Shown: positions 16,140 to 24,157 of the stretch, piece after piece | Layout: each line of letters begins with the position of its first letter | How positions within the stretch are numbered: position 1 is the first letter of the stretch | Assembly: GCA_963590415.1 (NCBI GenBank) | Contig: CAVAPB010000001.1 | Coordinates: 168,620-232,619, forward strand | Length of the DNA: 64,000 nt | Direction of reading: 5' to 3' | From: Fimenecus sp963590415 | GTDB taxonomy: Bacteria > Bacillota > Clostridia > Oscillospirales > Acutalibacteraceae | Position numbers and translations under genes: made by a program | The notes under the pieces: model-generated | Database searches by the model: none | Told to the model about the DNA's origin: nothing | Seen by the model: only the letters and a program-made list of their open reading frames with translations

Positions 16140-17030
16140 TTATTTTGCTTTCTTCAAAAATCCGAGCTTGGTTTCGTTGATTATAATGCCTACAAATATT
16201 ACCGCAAAGCCGCATATGATTCTCGGCGTGATATGCTCGTCGGGATAGAACATAATTGAAAACAGTACTCCGAATACGGATTCAAAGCTCAATATAAGCG
16301 CACTTGTGTTTGCCGATGCGTATTTAATACCGGTATTCATAAGCAGGAAAGCCACGGCAGTGGCAAACACCGTAACATATGCGAGCGAGCCTATCGCAGC
16401 TGCCGAAACGCCTGTCGGAGCGTCTTCAAAAATCAAAAATCCGACAAAGCATATTAAAAACGCCGCAAAGAACTGAAACGCCGTGTAAAGTATGACATCC
16501 ATATCCTTACCCCAAAGCTCAATGGCAACTATCTGCAAGGCAAAGAAAACGCCGCAGATGAGCGTCATACCGTCACCCATAAAGTTAAATCCGCCGTCGC
16601 CCGAGCCGAGAGAAACAAGCCCTATGCCGACAAAGCAAATCACTGCCGAAATAATATTGAATTTGTCGGGAGCTTTTTTGGTTATTCCCCAGCACATAAA
16701 CGGCACAAGCACACAGTAAACCGCCGTCAAAAAGGCGTTTTTGCTCGGAGTAGTGTGTTGCAGACCGATAGTCTGAGTAATATAGGCAACTGCTAAGAAT
16801 ACGCCCGTTATGCCGCCAGCCCAAGCATATTTTTTGTTGAGCTTTTTCCAATTCCCGAATCCGACAAGGAAAAGCAAAACAGCGCCTACGAAAAAGCGTA
16901 TGCTCAAAATAAAATAAACAGGCATTTCGTCAAGTGTGCCTTTGAGAATAAAAAAGGAGCTTCCCCAGATTATTGCGCTGAGAAAAAGCATTATTTTGGC
17001 TATCAAATTCATATTTTTTTGTTTGGACAT
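16140..17030 (-). CDS. EamA/DMT-family permease
   Basis: This is a membrane protein of 296 residues from the drug/metabolite transporter superfamily. It has about ten hydrophobic segments arranged as two EamA halves. The first begins LIAKIMLFLSAIIWGSSFFI, with the typical WGSSF motif, and the second ends with SFESVFGVLFSIMFYPDE before GFAVIFVGIIINE. Members export amino acids, metabolites or drugs; the substrate here cannot be read. The ATG at 17030 follows CGGAGG at the right distance. A longer open frame to 17195 runs toward the tRNA terminators and is not used. Confidence 0.88.
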   Translation of the reverse strand: MSKQKNMNLIAKIMLFLSAIIWGSSFFILKGTLDEMPVYFILSIRFFVGAVLLFLVGFGNWKKLNKKYAWAGGITGVFLAVAYITQTIGLQHTTPSKNAFLTAVYCVLVPFMCWGITKKAPDKFNIISAVICFVGIGLVSLGSGDGGFNFMGDGMTLICGVFFALQIVAIELWGKDMDVILYTAFQFFAAFLICFVGFLIFEDAPTGVSAAAIGSLAYVTVFATAVAFLLMNTGIKYASANTSALILSFESVFGVLFSIMFYPDEHITPRIICGFAVIFVGIIINETKLGFLKKAK

Positions 17031-17150
17031 AATTCCTCCGAGAATACGGTTTTTGTTACAGTATATGAGGGGCGTTAACCGACTGTTGTTTACAGTTCGC
17101 AACAATTTTATAAAGCAAGCCGTTCCGCTTGCCGAAAACGACTTGAATTG

Positions 17151-17179
17151 AAAAAAGAGCATTGCTTCCACAATGCTCT
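17151..17179 (-). terminator. Terminator after tRNA-Cys
   Basis: On the minus strand AGAGCATTG and CAATGCTCT pair perfectly around TGGAAG, followed by TTTTTC. It ends the tRNA cluster. Confidence 0.88.
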
Positions 17180-17183
17180 TCTT

Positions 17184-17258
17184 TGGAGGCGACACCCAGA
17201 TTTGAACTGGGGAATCGGAGTTTTGCAGACTCGTGCCTTACCACTTGGCTATGTCGCC
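17184..17258 (-). tRNA. tRNA-Cys (GCA)
   Basis: The acceptor arm GGCGACA/TGTCGCC, the T-arm with GTTCAAATC, and the loop CTGCAAA give anticodon GCA. The discriminator is U, as expected for tRNA-Cys, and the 3' CCA is encoded. It is the last of five tRNA genes. Confidence 0.95.
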
Positions 17259-17279
17259 TTATATTCGGTGTCATTGGTA

Positions 17280-17312
17280 AAAAAGAAGGACGCTTAAGGA
17301 ATTAAGCGTCCT
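17280..17312 (-). terminator. Terminator between tRNA-Gly and tRNA-Cys
   Basis: On the minus strand GGACGCTTAA and TTAAGCGTCC form a 10-bp stem around TTCC, followed by TTCTTTTTT. It should end much of the transcription after tRNA-Gly and lower tRNA-Cys unless there is read-through. Confidence 0.75.
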
Positions 17313-17313
17313 T

Positions 17314-17389
17314 TGGAGCGGATGACGAGGCTCGAACTCGCTACCTCCACCTTGGCAAGGTGGCGCTCTACCGGATGAGCTACATCCGC
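17314..17389 (-). tRNA. tRNA-Gly (GCC)
   Basis: The acceptor GCGGATG/CATCCGC, the anticodon stem CCACC/GGTGG with loop TTGCCAA, and the T-arm GTTCGAGCC are all regular. CCA is encoded. Confidence 0.96.
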
Positions 17390-17395
17390 ATTTTA

Positions 17396-17471
<76 letters not shown>

Positions 17472-17477
17472 ATTTTA

Positions 17478-17554
17478 TGGCGACCCGGATCGGGCTCGAA
17501 CCGACGACCTCCAGCGTGACAGGCTGGCGTTCTAACCAACTGAACTACCGGGCC
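17478..17554 (-). tRNA. tRNA-Asp (GTC)
   Basis: The acceptor GGCCCGG pairs with CCGGGTC, with a G-U at the second pair. The loop CTGTCAC gives anticodon GTC. The discriminator is G, an identity base for Asp, and CCA is encoded. Confidence 0.96.
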
Positions 17555-17561
17555 ATAAAAG

Positions 17562-17637
17562 TGGTGGGAACAATAGGGCTCGAACCTATGACCCTCTGCT
17601 TGTAAGGCAGATGCTCTCCCAGCTGAGCTATGCTCCC
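17562..17637 (-). tRNA. tRNA-Val (TAC)
   Basis: The acceptor GGGAGCA/TGTTCCC and the loop CTTACAA give anticodon TAC. The T-arm is GTTCGAGCC. CCA is encoded. This is the first gene of the cluster. Confidence 0.96.
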
Positions 17638-17667
17638 ACATGCGCCGTTTCGTCTGACGGCTGAATT

Positions 17668-17696
17668 AGAATAACACAATTATCTCTCGTTGTCAA
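17668..17696 (-). promoter_or_regulatory. Promoter of the tRNA cluster
   Basis: On the minus strand TTGACA (17691-17696) and TATTCT (17668-17673) are separated by 17 bases, about 30 bases before tRNA-Val. Confidence 0.85.
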
Positions 17697-17741
17697 CAAA
17701 AAAACAAAAAAAAGTCAGAAAATTTTTTATTTTTTTCTTTA

Positions 17742-17825
17742 CCCACAACATCTTGTGGGTCGTGTATGTAAAAGCCCCATTTTTAACATTTAACGGTTTA
17801 CTTTCACTCTTTAGCGTGCTAAAAT
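17742..17825 (+). promoter_or_regulatory. Hairpin and promoter of the yerC operon
   Basis: TTTACT (17797-17802) and TAAAAT (17820-17825) are 17 bases apart, about 30 bases before yerC. Upstream, ACCCACAA and TTGTGGGT (17742-17761) form an 8-bp hairpin without a following T run. It is neither a standard terminator nor inside the transcript, and it may be a protein site. Confidence 0.6.
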
Positions 17826-17854
17826 ATTAAACAGTAAAATTTTTGGAGGCAACT

Positions 17855-18157
17855 ATGAACGAAAAACTTCGTAATGAGCGTACCGACTTTTTATTCGATT
17901 GTATTTTATCGCTGAAAACAAAAGAAGAGTGCTATAAGTTTTTTGAGGACCTCTGCACAATGAATGAGCTTCAGTCAATAGCCCAGAGAATCGTTGTCGC
18001 AAAGATGCTTTCGGAAAATCAGGTGTATAAAAAAATCGTGGACGAAACGGGAGCCTCGACCGCAACCATCAGCCGCGTAAACCGTTCGCTGCTGTACGGC
18101 TGTAACGGGTATGAGGAAATTTTCAACCGCGTTGAGGAGTCAAAAGGTAAAGTATGA
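17855..18157 (+). CDS. yerC: YerC/YecD family TrpR-related protein
   Basis: This 100-residue protein belongs to the TrpR superfamily of small helical DNA-binding proteins. It shows the DLCTMNELQSIAQRIVVAKML segment and the reading-helix region DETGASTATISRVNRSLLYG, both typical of the YerC/YecD group. The ligand and targets of this group are not well known, so regulation of tryptophan genes should not be assumed. The ATG at 17855 follows GGAGG; a TTG at 17843 is less likely. Its stop overlaps the next start (ATGA), so it is the first gene of an operon with a methyltransferase and hslO. Confidence 0.9.
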   Translation: MNEKLRNERTDFLFDCILSLKTKEECYKFFEDLCTMNELQSIAQRIVVAKMLSENQVYKKIVDETGASTATISRVNRSLLYGCNGYEEIFNRVEESKGKV

Positions 18158-18903
18158 GTTATTCTTATTTTGCTCATGTCTATGATCTGCTTACCGAAAA
18201 TGTCGAATACTCCGAAAGGGCGGATTATATTTGCTCTCTGTTGTCCGAAAACGGAATTGACAGGGGGCTTTTGCTTGACCTTGCCTGCGGCACGGGAAGT
18301 ATGTCCGTTGAGCTGTCAAAAAGGGGCTTTGAGGTGACGGGCGTTGACCTGTCGGAGGAAATGCTCTCGCAGGCGCAGAACAAGATGTACGCTTCGGGCG
18401 AAAACATTCTGTTTTTGTGCCAGGATATGCGTGCGCTCGACCTTTACGGTACGGTGGATTGCGCCGTATGCGCGCTTGACAGCCTTAATCATCTCAACGA
18501 TGAAGCCGACCTTGAAGAGGCTTTCCGTAATGTCGCTTTATTCCTTGAGGATAACGGAATATTCATTTTTGATATGAACACGCTGTATAAGCACAGAAAA
18601 ATTCTTGCGGACAACGCCTATATATATGAATACGACGGCTTATTCTGCGCTTGGCAGAATACCTTGTGCGAGGATAACGCCACGGTGCGTATTGACCTTG
18701 ACTTTTTTGAGCAAACCGAGGACAATACCTATGAGCGTTTTTCCGAGTCCTTTAAGGAAAAGGCATATCCGCACGAAACGGTGGAAAAACTGCTTTGCGA
18801 AGCAGGCTTTGAGCTTGTAAACCGCTATGAAGAAATGACAAAGCATGAACCGACCGAGACAACACAGCGGACGGTTTATGTGGCAAGGAGGATGCCGAGA
18901 TGA
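18154..18903 (+). CDS. Class I SAM-dependent methyltransferase
   Basis: This cytoplasmic methyltransferase has 249 residues. The SAM-binding motif I is clear (LLDLACGTGSMSVELSKRGF at about residues 40-60). It is followed by the acidic post-I residue in VTGVDLSEEML and by a motif resembling DCAVCALDSLNHL. The substrate is not readable; the family contains small-molecule and RNA enzymes. It overlaps yerC and hslO by four bases on each side (ATGA junctions), so expression of the three is coupled. This methyltransferase is often found near such small regulators in Clostridia. Confidence 0.88.
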   Translation: MSYSYFAHVYDLLTENVEYSERADYICSLLSENGIDRGLLLDLACGTGSMSVELSKRGFEVTGVDLSEEMLSQAQNKMYASGENILFLCQDMRALDLYGTVDCAVCALDSLNHLNDEADLEEAFRNVALFLEDNGIFIFDMNTLYKHRKILADNAYIYEYDGLFCAWQNTLCEDNATVRIDLDFFEQTEDNTYERFSESFKEKAYPHETVEKLLCEAGFELVNRYEEMTKHEPTETTQRTVYVARRMPR

Positions 18904-19772
18904 AAAATCTTATCAGAATGATGTCGGACGACGGTCAGCTTGCAATGATGGCTGTTGACAGCACAAATATAGTTACCGAAATGCACCGCATACACAACAC
19001 TTCAAAGGTGTGTTCGGCGGCTTTGGGCAGGCTCCTGACGGCAACCTCGCTTATGGGAAGTATGCTCAAGGGCTCGGACGACAGCATTACCGTAAAAATA
19101 AACGGTAATGGTCCGTGTGGAACGGTACTCGGCGTTTCGGATTCACTCGGAAATGTCAGGGGCTATATAGGCGACGCAAATGTCGAACTTCCACTAAACG
19201 CAAAGGGCAAGCTTGATGTAAGAGGTGTGGTCGGCACGGACGGCACGCTTACGGTTATAAAGGATATGGGGCTGAAAGAACCGTATGTCGGTCAGATTCC
19301 GATTGTATCGGGCGAAATCGCAGAGGATATAACCTCGTATTACGCAACAAGCGAGCAGACGCCCACCGTGTGCGCGCTCGGAGTTCTTGTAGACCCCGAC
19401 ACAAAGGGAATTATCTGTGCAGGCGGGTTTTTAATTCAGCTTCTTCCCTCGGCTTCGGACGGGACGATAGACAGGCTTGAAAAGGATATTCAATCGGTAA
19501 GACCCGTAACATCAATGCTTTTTGATAAAATGACGCCTGAGGATATCTGCCGTGCGGTTTTGCCGTCATTCACACTTGAAAAGCTTGACGACGCGCAGGT
19601 AGAATACCGTTGCACCTGCTCAAAGGAGAGAGTAACAAAAGCCCTGATAGCCACAGGCAGGGAGGGACTTTCCGAAATGGCACAGGATGACACAACCGAG
19701 GTTGTCTGCAACTTTTGCAATAAAAAATATCATTTCTCAAAAGAAGAAATCAAACAGTTGATGAATAATTGA
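18900..19772 (+). CDS. hslO: Redox-regulated chaperone Hsp33
   Basis: Hsp33 is a holdase switched on by oxidation, when its zinc is released and disulfides form. It has 290 residues. The N-terminal domain carries the LLTATSLMGSMLKG and INGNGPCGTV segments. The redox switch near the end has the CxC (CTCS) and CxxC (CNFC) pairs about 30 residues apart. All four cysteines are present, so the switch should work. It is the last gene of the yerC operon. The following CCTCCCTT/AAGGGAGG hairpin at 19847-19867 lacks a T run. Confidence 0.96.
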   Translation: MKNLIRMMSDDGQLAMMAVDSTNIVTEMHRIHNTSKVCSAALGRLLTATSLMGSMLKGSDDSITVKINGNGPCGTVLGVSDSLGNVRGYIGDANVELPLNAKGKLDVRGVVGTDGTLTVIKDMGLKEPYVGQIPIVSGEIAEDITSYYATSEQTPTVCALGVLVDPDTKGIICAGGFLIQLLPSASDGTIDRLEKDIQSVRPVTSMLFDKMTPEDICRAVLPSFTLEKLDDAQVEYRCTCSKERVTKALIATGREGLSEMAQDDTTEVVCNFCNKKYHFSKEEIKQLMNN

Positions 19773-19780
19773 ATTTTAAC

Positions 19781-20690
19781 AGCGCCCTTGCGGCTGTATG
19801 TGGTTTTGGTTTTTACAATCCCTCCGCCTCACATTCGTTCGGCACCTCCCTTTACACAAGGGAGGCTGAACGCACAACTTGAAAAATATATCATATCGTA
19901 GGGACAGCCCTTGCGGCTGTCCGAAATCCGCAAAAGTCGGTAGCGACAACGAACCGTAGGGCGGGGGCTTGCTCCCGCCGTAAAGAATTATTGCAAATCA
20001 ACCGATATAATCAGAAAATATTTTATATCATACCGTAGGGACAGGGCTCGCCCCTGTCCTAATTTGTTATGCGTCCAACTGCGGACAGCCGCAAGGGCTG
20101 TCCCTACGGGTTGTGTGTTACCTTATCGGTAGGGCGGGGTTTGCTCCCGCCGTTGTCTGTAAAGTAAAAATTATGCACAAACAAAGGCTCCCTCTGACGG
20201 GCAACAGATGCGACCGCCGCCTGTGGCGGATAAAGGGAACATCTGTTGGCGCAGCGGTCGATTTTGTGCGGCGCTCCAAGCCGCATAAACAAAATCGGGT
20301 ACCGCAAGAGGGCAAAGCTGTCATTTTTCTTTTGAAAAATGACTGAGGGAGAGATACCGAAAATTTGTTGCTTATTGCGGTCACTCCTTCCGTCACGCTA
20401 CGGGTCGTGCTTTGATTTATCACAATTTACGGTTAATATGTAATTAAAATCAAAGCACGACCCGTAGGGGCGACCTGTGGTCGCCCGCTTAAATTTGCGC
20501 TGAATTTGGCGGACAGCCGCAAGGGCTGTCCCTACGGTATGATATAAATTTTAATCCGTGCGAAGCACCCGCAATTTTTCATTCTTCATTATTCATTTTT
20601 CACTCGCGCGCAAGGGCGCTGCCCCCGCCCTACGCTGAGGCTTAAAATAAATTGCATCAAAATTTGACAGGCAACCACGGACTGTTCGTT
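19781..20690. repeat. Dense cluster of interspersed palindromic repeats
   Basis: About 1 kb without a gene. It holds GTAGGG-type palindromes at 19897-19922, 19955-19980, 20034-20059, 20082-20110, 20128-20152, 20463-20488 and 20510-20537. They fall into three core types: GACAGCC..GGCTGTC, GGCGGG..CCCGCC, and GACAGGG..CCCTGTC or GGGCGACC..GGTCGCCC. The composite unit shared with 15762-15900 is at about 20255-20395. Another shared piece, ATTCTTCATT...TTTTTCACTCG, occurs at about 20580-20605 and 16015-16033. I see no open frame with a ribosome site here. Confidence 0.8.
20398..20467. repeat. Perfect 21-bp inverted repeat
   Basis: The arm CTACGGGTCGTGCTTTGATT(T) at 20398-20418 is exactly complementary to 20447-20467 across a 28-base AT-rich loop. 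It would form a stable cruciform or RNA hairpin. Its outer end joins a GTAGGG palindrome (20463-20488), so it may be a compound mobile repeat, with the loop as the former insertion site or core. Confidence 0.85.
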
Positions 20691-20745
20691 AATTAGCCGA
20701 TTTACCGGTGTCTATATCCGTTTTGCATATTCTACGATTCATAGG

Positions 20746-20774
20746 TTGCGTATGCGGCGGCTCCGTGTTATGAT
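20746..20774 (+). promoter_or_regulatory. Promoter of the membrane XRE gene
   Basis: TTGCGT (20746-20751) and TATGAT (20769-20774) are separated by 17 bases and end about 30 bases before the ATG at 20804. Confidence 0.6.
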
Positions 20775-20803
20775 TTTTTTATAAAATCAAGGGCGGTGCT
20801 TAT

Positions 20804-21523
20804 ATGGATGCAACAAAATGCGGAGAGTTTATTGCGAAACTGCGCACGGAAAAGTTATTGACACAAAAGGAGCTGTCGGAAGTATTGAATGTTTCCGATA
20901 AGGCTGTTTCACGGTGGGAAACGGGGAAAGGTTATCCGGATGTGTCATCGCTTATGGCGTTGAGCGAATTTTTTTCGGTAAGCGTTAATGAATTGCTTTC
21001 AGGGGAGAGAATGAACCCCGAAAAGTTGGCGGGCGCTGCCGATGAAAATGTGCTTGAAGTGTTCAAAAAAGCCGAAATCGATAAGAACAAGCAACGAAAA
21101 CAGGTTGCCCGTTATTCCGTTTTGCTTATATTTTTCATATTGCCCGTTCTGATAATTCTTGCAAAAAATCTTTTTGAAATATTCAAAACTCAGATAGAGC
21201 CGGAAAACATATTTACTGCTGTTGTTTCGTTTGTGGTCGGGGTTGCGATTCTGACGGTCGGGCTTGTAATAAAGGGCGGCAATCTGTCACTTTTACATTC
21301 ATATCACTATGAAAATGTAGCCGATACCGAAAGTTACGCAAGAGAAATGGGCTCGGCATTGGCACTTATGAGCGTTCCGATAACAATTCACGCTTTTTTG
21401 AGCCTGTTTTATCAGGTTAAGATAATTTCCGTGGCAGGAATTACGGTGCTTTTGTTGGGCCTTATTATAGGAGCGATACGCATATTCAAGATTCAAGCCG
21501 AATATAACGGAGATTTATTTTGA
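20804..21523 (+). CDS. XRE-family regulator with membrane domain
   Basis: This 239-residue protein starts with an XRE helix-turn-helix (residues about 8-62, with LLTQKELSEVLNVSDKAVSRWETG). A charged linker and about four hydrophobic segments follow (from about residue 100: YSVLLIFFILPVLIILA, then FVVGVAILTVGLVI, and two more near the end). A DNA-binding domain tethered to the membrane suggests that it senses a membrane or envelope state and acts on nearby genes, but no partner is obvious. It has its own promoter and a shared terminator with the agr-like kinase gene that converges on it. Confidence 0.85.
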   Translation: MDATKCGEFIAKLRTEKLLTQKELSEVLNVSDKAVSRWETGKGYPDVSSLMALSEFFSVSVNELLSGERMNPEKLAGAADENVLEVFKKAEIDKNKQRKQVARYSVLLIFFILPVLIILAKNLFEIFKTQIEPENIFTAVVSFVVGVAILTVGLVIKGGNLSLLHSYHYENVADTESYAREMGSALALMSVPITIHAFLSLFYQVKIISVAGITVLLLGLIIGAIRIFKIQAEYNGDLF

Positions 21524-21533
21524 ACCGTAAATT

Positions 21534-21564
21534 AAAGCCGAGAGCATCATCAGCTCTCGGCTTT
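21534..21564. terminator. Convergent terminator between the XRE-membrane gene and agrC
   Basis: AAAGCCGAGAGC and GCTCTCGGCTTT form a 12-bp perfect stem around a 7-base loop, with A/T flanks on both sides. Confidence 0.85.
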
Positions 21565-21577
21565 ATGTGTTGTATCC

Positions 21578-22861
21578 TTATCTTTGAAATATAATCGAAA
21601 CGCTGAATTCTTTGTTTTCCTCGCTGTAATCCCAAGCAATGTCGGCGTCATATTTTTTGACGGTACGGGCAACGCTTTTATAGCCGTATCCGTGAAGTCC
21701 TTTATCGGTCTTTCTTGTAACAAGGCGTTTGTTTTGCGTGGTCGGTGCGGTATCGCAGGAGTTGCGTAAATCAACATGTATCATATTTCCGATGCTGTTT
21801 ATGCTCAGGGAAATGCTCTTTTCCTCGCTGTCCTGTGCGGCTTCGACGGCATTATCGAGCAGATTGTTGAAAATCGAGGTAAGGTCATTATCCTTTATAA
21901 AGTCCAAATCGGACTTGTGAATGTCACGGATAAACTCAATCGACTTTTTATCGCACAGGAACACATATTTGCTCAAAATCAGGTCGAGCATTTTGCTTGA
22001 GGTCTTGCCTATGCGATTGGTTTCGTCAAGGTCGTGGATCAGAGTTTTTATGTACTCCTGCGTCTTTTGCGGGTTGTCGGAAACATTGTAGATGTTGAGA
22101 AGATGATTTTTCGTGTCGTGAACAAAATACTGAAGCTCTTCGTTCTGATGTTCAAGCAGTTCAAAATAGGTTTCGTCCATTTCCTGCTTTTGCCTGGCGG
22201 CTTTAAGCTCCGCCAATTCTCTGTCCCTTCGGGAGGATACCTGTTGGAAAACGCAGGTGGCGAGAATGGAAAACGCAAGGAACAACATTGCGGCAGAAAG
22301 GAAAAGCTTCTTTTCGTTGTTTATTTCCGCTCCGTCGGTAATAATTGCGACTATGGTCAGGATTATTATCAGTGAAACGGGATAGGTCAAAAAGATAACG
22401 CTCACCTGTTCGTTACCTCTGATTTTGTTTATTAAGGAGCTTGTTATACGCAAAAGAATGTATAAAAACGATTTACTGAATATTATCAGTATTGTGTAGT
22501 TGAGAATGCTGTTCGTAAATTCCTTGGGCGCCGTGTTGAACCAAAGTGCTATAAGGTTGGCTGCGCTGAATTCGGTTATCGTAACAAGTGCGGTAATCAG
22601 CGCCGCATACAGGCACGAAAAAACAAGCTTCCGACCGTACAGGAATTTTGCAAAGGCGAAATGGAATAAAATCATAGCGGCGGAGTTGATAACGATATTA
22701 TATCCGAACGCTATATTGACAATAAACATTACAACATATCCGCCGAACATTATGAAAAATCTGTTTGCCGTGCGGCTTTTATATTCCGTAATACTCTCAT
22801 AAAAGGAGAAGGTTACAAGGCACTCGATTGTCTGCAGGACGAAATTTATGGTGGTCAGCAT
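21578..22861 (-). CDS. agrC: AgrC-like sensor histidine kinase (GHKL)
   Basis: This protein of 427 residues has an N-terminal sensor of about six or seven hydrophobic segments (residues 1-205) and a cytoplasmic kinase half. The phospho-acceptor region reads FVHDTKNHLLNIYN, with the histidine in HDTKNH. The GHKL ATPase part shows LTSIFNNLLDNAVEAA (N box) and KGLHGYGYKSV (G box). This architecture is that of the AgrC/HPK10 family, which detects cyclic peptides. Its start codon overlaps the end of the response-regulator gene by one base, so the pair is coupled. The name is by homology and context; the peptide is probably the AgrD-like product at 24158. Confidence 0.9.
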   Translation of the reverse strand: MLTTINFVLQTIECLVTFSFYESITEYKSRTANRFFIMFGGYVVMFIVNIAFGYNIVINSAAMILFHFAFAKFLYGRKLVFSCLYAALITALVTITEFSAANLIALWFNTAPKEFTNSILNYTILIIFSKSFLYILLRITSSLINKIRGNEQVSVIFLTYPVSLIIILTIVAIITDGAEINNEKKLFLSAAMLFLAFSILATCVFQQVSSRRDRELAELKAARQKQEMDETYFELLEHQNEELQYFVHDTKNHLLNIYNVSDNPQKTQEYIKTLIHDLDETNRIGKTSSKMLDLILSKYVFLCDKKSIEFIRDIHKSDLDFIKDNDLTSIFNNLLDNAVEAAQDSEEKSISLSINSIGNMIHVDLRNSCDTAPTTQNKRLVTRKTDKGLHGYGYKSVARTVKKYDADIAWDYSEENKEFSVSIIFQR

Positions 22862-23568
22862 TATTTTCTCCTCCTGAGATATTCGTAAAAGTACTTGCGA
22901 AACAATGTCTGCTTCCGGTAGGCGATGGGGATAATGTCATTATTGGCAAGCTTGATTTCATCTCTTTTATATTCCAAAATGTAATCGAGATTGATTATAT
23001 AGCTTTTATGAATTCTGTAAAAGCTGCTGTGGGTGAGGATCGGTTCCCAATCATCCAACAGCCTTGCGGTGTTATATATTCTGTCGGAGCAAACTATTCT
23101 TGTTTTGTGCCCTACGGTTTCGACATACATTATGCTGTTTGCATTGATTTTGACCTTTGATTGGTCCTTGTCCATAAAGAATTCAATAACATCCTCGTTG
23201 ATAAGCTCAACGGCACGGTCCATACCGCTGTAAAACCTGCATGCGTCAATAGGCTTACTTAAAAAACGGAGCGCATAAAGGTTCATGGCGTCGTCTATAT
23301 ACTTGTCGTATGCGGTAATAAAAAATATTATTATGTTTTTGTTGGCTATCTTCAGATGCTCGGCAACCTCAACGCCCGAGGTGTTGCCCATTTCAATGTC
23401 GAGAAAGGCGATGTTGTAGAATTTGTCGGATTTCTTTGCTTTTTCGCCCGAGTCAAAACAATCGTAGCTGCATTCAATGTTATGTTCTTCACAATACTGT
23501 TCAAGATACCCTTTTACCGAGTTTCTCGCAAAGACCTCGTCATCGCATATAAGCGCATTTAATGTCAT
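22861..23568 (-). CDS. agrA: AgrA-like LytTR response regulator
   Basis: This is a response regulator of 235 residues. The receiver domain (1-120) has the acidic pair D9-D10, phospho-acceptor D57 in FLDIEM and the lysine K105 in LSKPID. The C-terminal LytTR domain (about 135-235) includes SIMYVETVGHKTRIV and SFYRIHKSYIINLDYILEY. LytTR proteins bind short direct repeats upstream of exported-factor genes. It is transcribed with the kinase gene downstream. Likely targets are the agrDB promoter and perhaps the surface operon at 25205. Confidence 0.92.
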   Translation of the reverse strand: MTLNALICDDEVFARNSVKGYLEQYCEEHNIECSYDCFDSGEKAKKSDKFYNIAFLDIEMGNTSGVEVAEHLKIANKNIIIFFITAYDKYIDDAMNLYALRFLSKPIDACRFYSGMDRAVELINEDVIEFFMDKDQSKVKINANSIMYVETVGHKTRIVCSDRIYNTARLLDDWEPILTHSSFYRIHKSYIINLDYILEYKRDEIKLANNDIIPIAYRKQTLFRKYFYEYLRRRK

Positions 23569-23590
23569 ATATTAAGCTTCTCCCCAAAAA

Positions 23591-23646
23591 TGACTCAAGA
23601 GTCAGACCTTGAGTCAATTATACCATAATAAAAACATATAAATCAA
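23591..23646 (-). promoter_or_regulatory. Promoter and repeat element of agrA-agrC
   Basis: On the minus strand TTGATT (23641-23646) and TATAAT (23617-23622) are spaced by 18 bases. Just downstream of the -10, the sequence TGACTCAAGAGTCA (23591-23604) is an inverted repeat, and a third half-site TTGAGTCA lies at 23609-23616. These TGACTC/GAGTCA half-sites around the start site look like an operator. Confidence 0.65.
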
Positions 23647-23650
23647 ACGA

Positions 23651-23977
23651 TTACATATTTTTATTGTCAAAATATGTGATAAGAAGCCTGTACAGAGTTT
23701 CCTGCTCCTCTTTTGACAACTCGTGTATTATATCCATAATGTTTTGCTCCACCGTTTCACGCCGTGTGCCCGAAAGCAGCTGACACGGGCAAACATCGAG
23801 AGTGTTGCAAAGAGCGGTAAGCGTGGAATAGGAGAGATTGTTTTTCCCTCTTTCCAAATTTGAAATCTCCGTAACCGATATGTTTATAAGTTCGCTTAAC
23901 TGTCCTTGCGTGAGATTTCCTCTTTTTCTGTATCTGGTTATTCTTTTGCCTATAATTTCATTGTTACTGATACGCAT
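23651..23977 (-). CDS. XRE-family regulator inside the agr-like locus
   Basis: This 108-residue protein has an XRE helix-turn-helix at about residues 8-65 (RKRGNLTQGQLSELINISVTE with ISNLERGKNNLSYSTL) and a short helical C terminus (MDIIHELSKEEQETLYRLLI). The ATG at 23977 follows GGGTGAT; a longer frame to 24034 is less likely because it would run over the divergent promoter. It lies between agrA and agrD and shares a promoter region with agrD, so it may set the threshold of the quorum circuit. Such a gene is not part of the staphylococcal agr locus. Confidence 0.85.
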   Translation of the reverse strand: MRISNNEIIGKRITRYRKRGNLTQGQLSELINISVTEISNLERGKNNLSYSTLTALCNTLDVCPCQLLSGTRRETVEQNIMDIIHELSKEEQETLYRLLITYFDNKNM

Positions 23978-24011
23978 TACATCACCCAAACCTAATACTA
24001 TCATTTTGGAT

Positions 24012-24061
24012 TTGACTTTGGAATACAATACCATTATAAAACATAAAATCGAATTTGAAAA
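24012..24061. promoter_or_regulatory. Overlapping divergent promoters of agrDB and the XRE gene
   Basis: Plus strand: TTGACT (24012-24017), 17 bases, TATAAA (24035-24040), reading to agrD with a leader of about 110 bases. Minus strand: TTTTCA (24056-24061), 17 bases, TATAAT (24033-24038), reading to the XRE gene. The two -10 boxes overlap, so the two transcripts should compete. Confidence 0.7.
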
Positions 24062-24157
24062 TAGGGCAGTTTTGCAGGTAAAAGCATTAAATCCCGAAAA
24101 CCGTATTGAAAAAAAGCCGTAAGCGGTGTAAAGTTACAATGAGAGGAGGTATACGAT

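Noticed and set aside
17742..17761. Terminator at the ACCCACAA/TTGTGGGT hairpin
   Set aside because: There is no T run on the downstream side in either direction.
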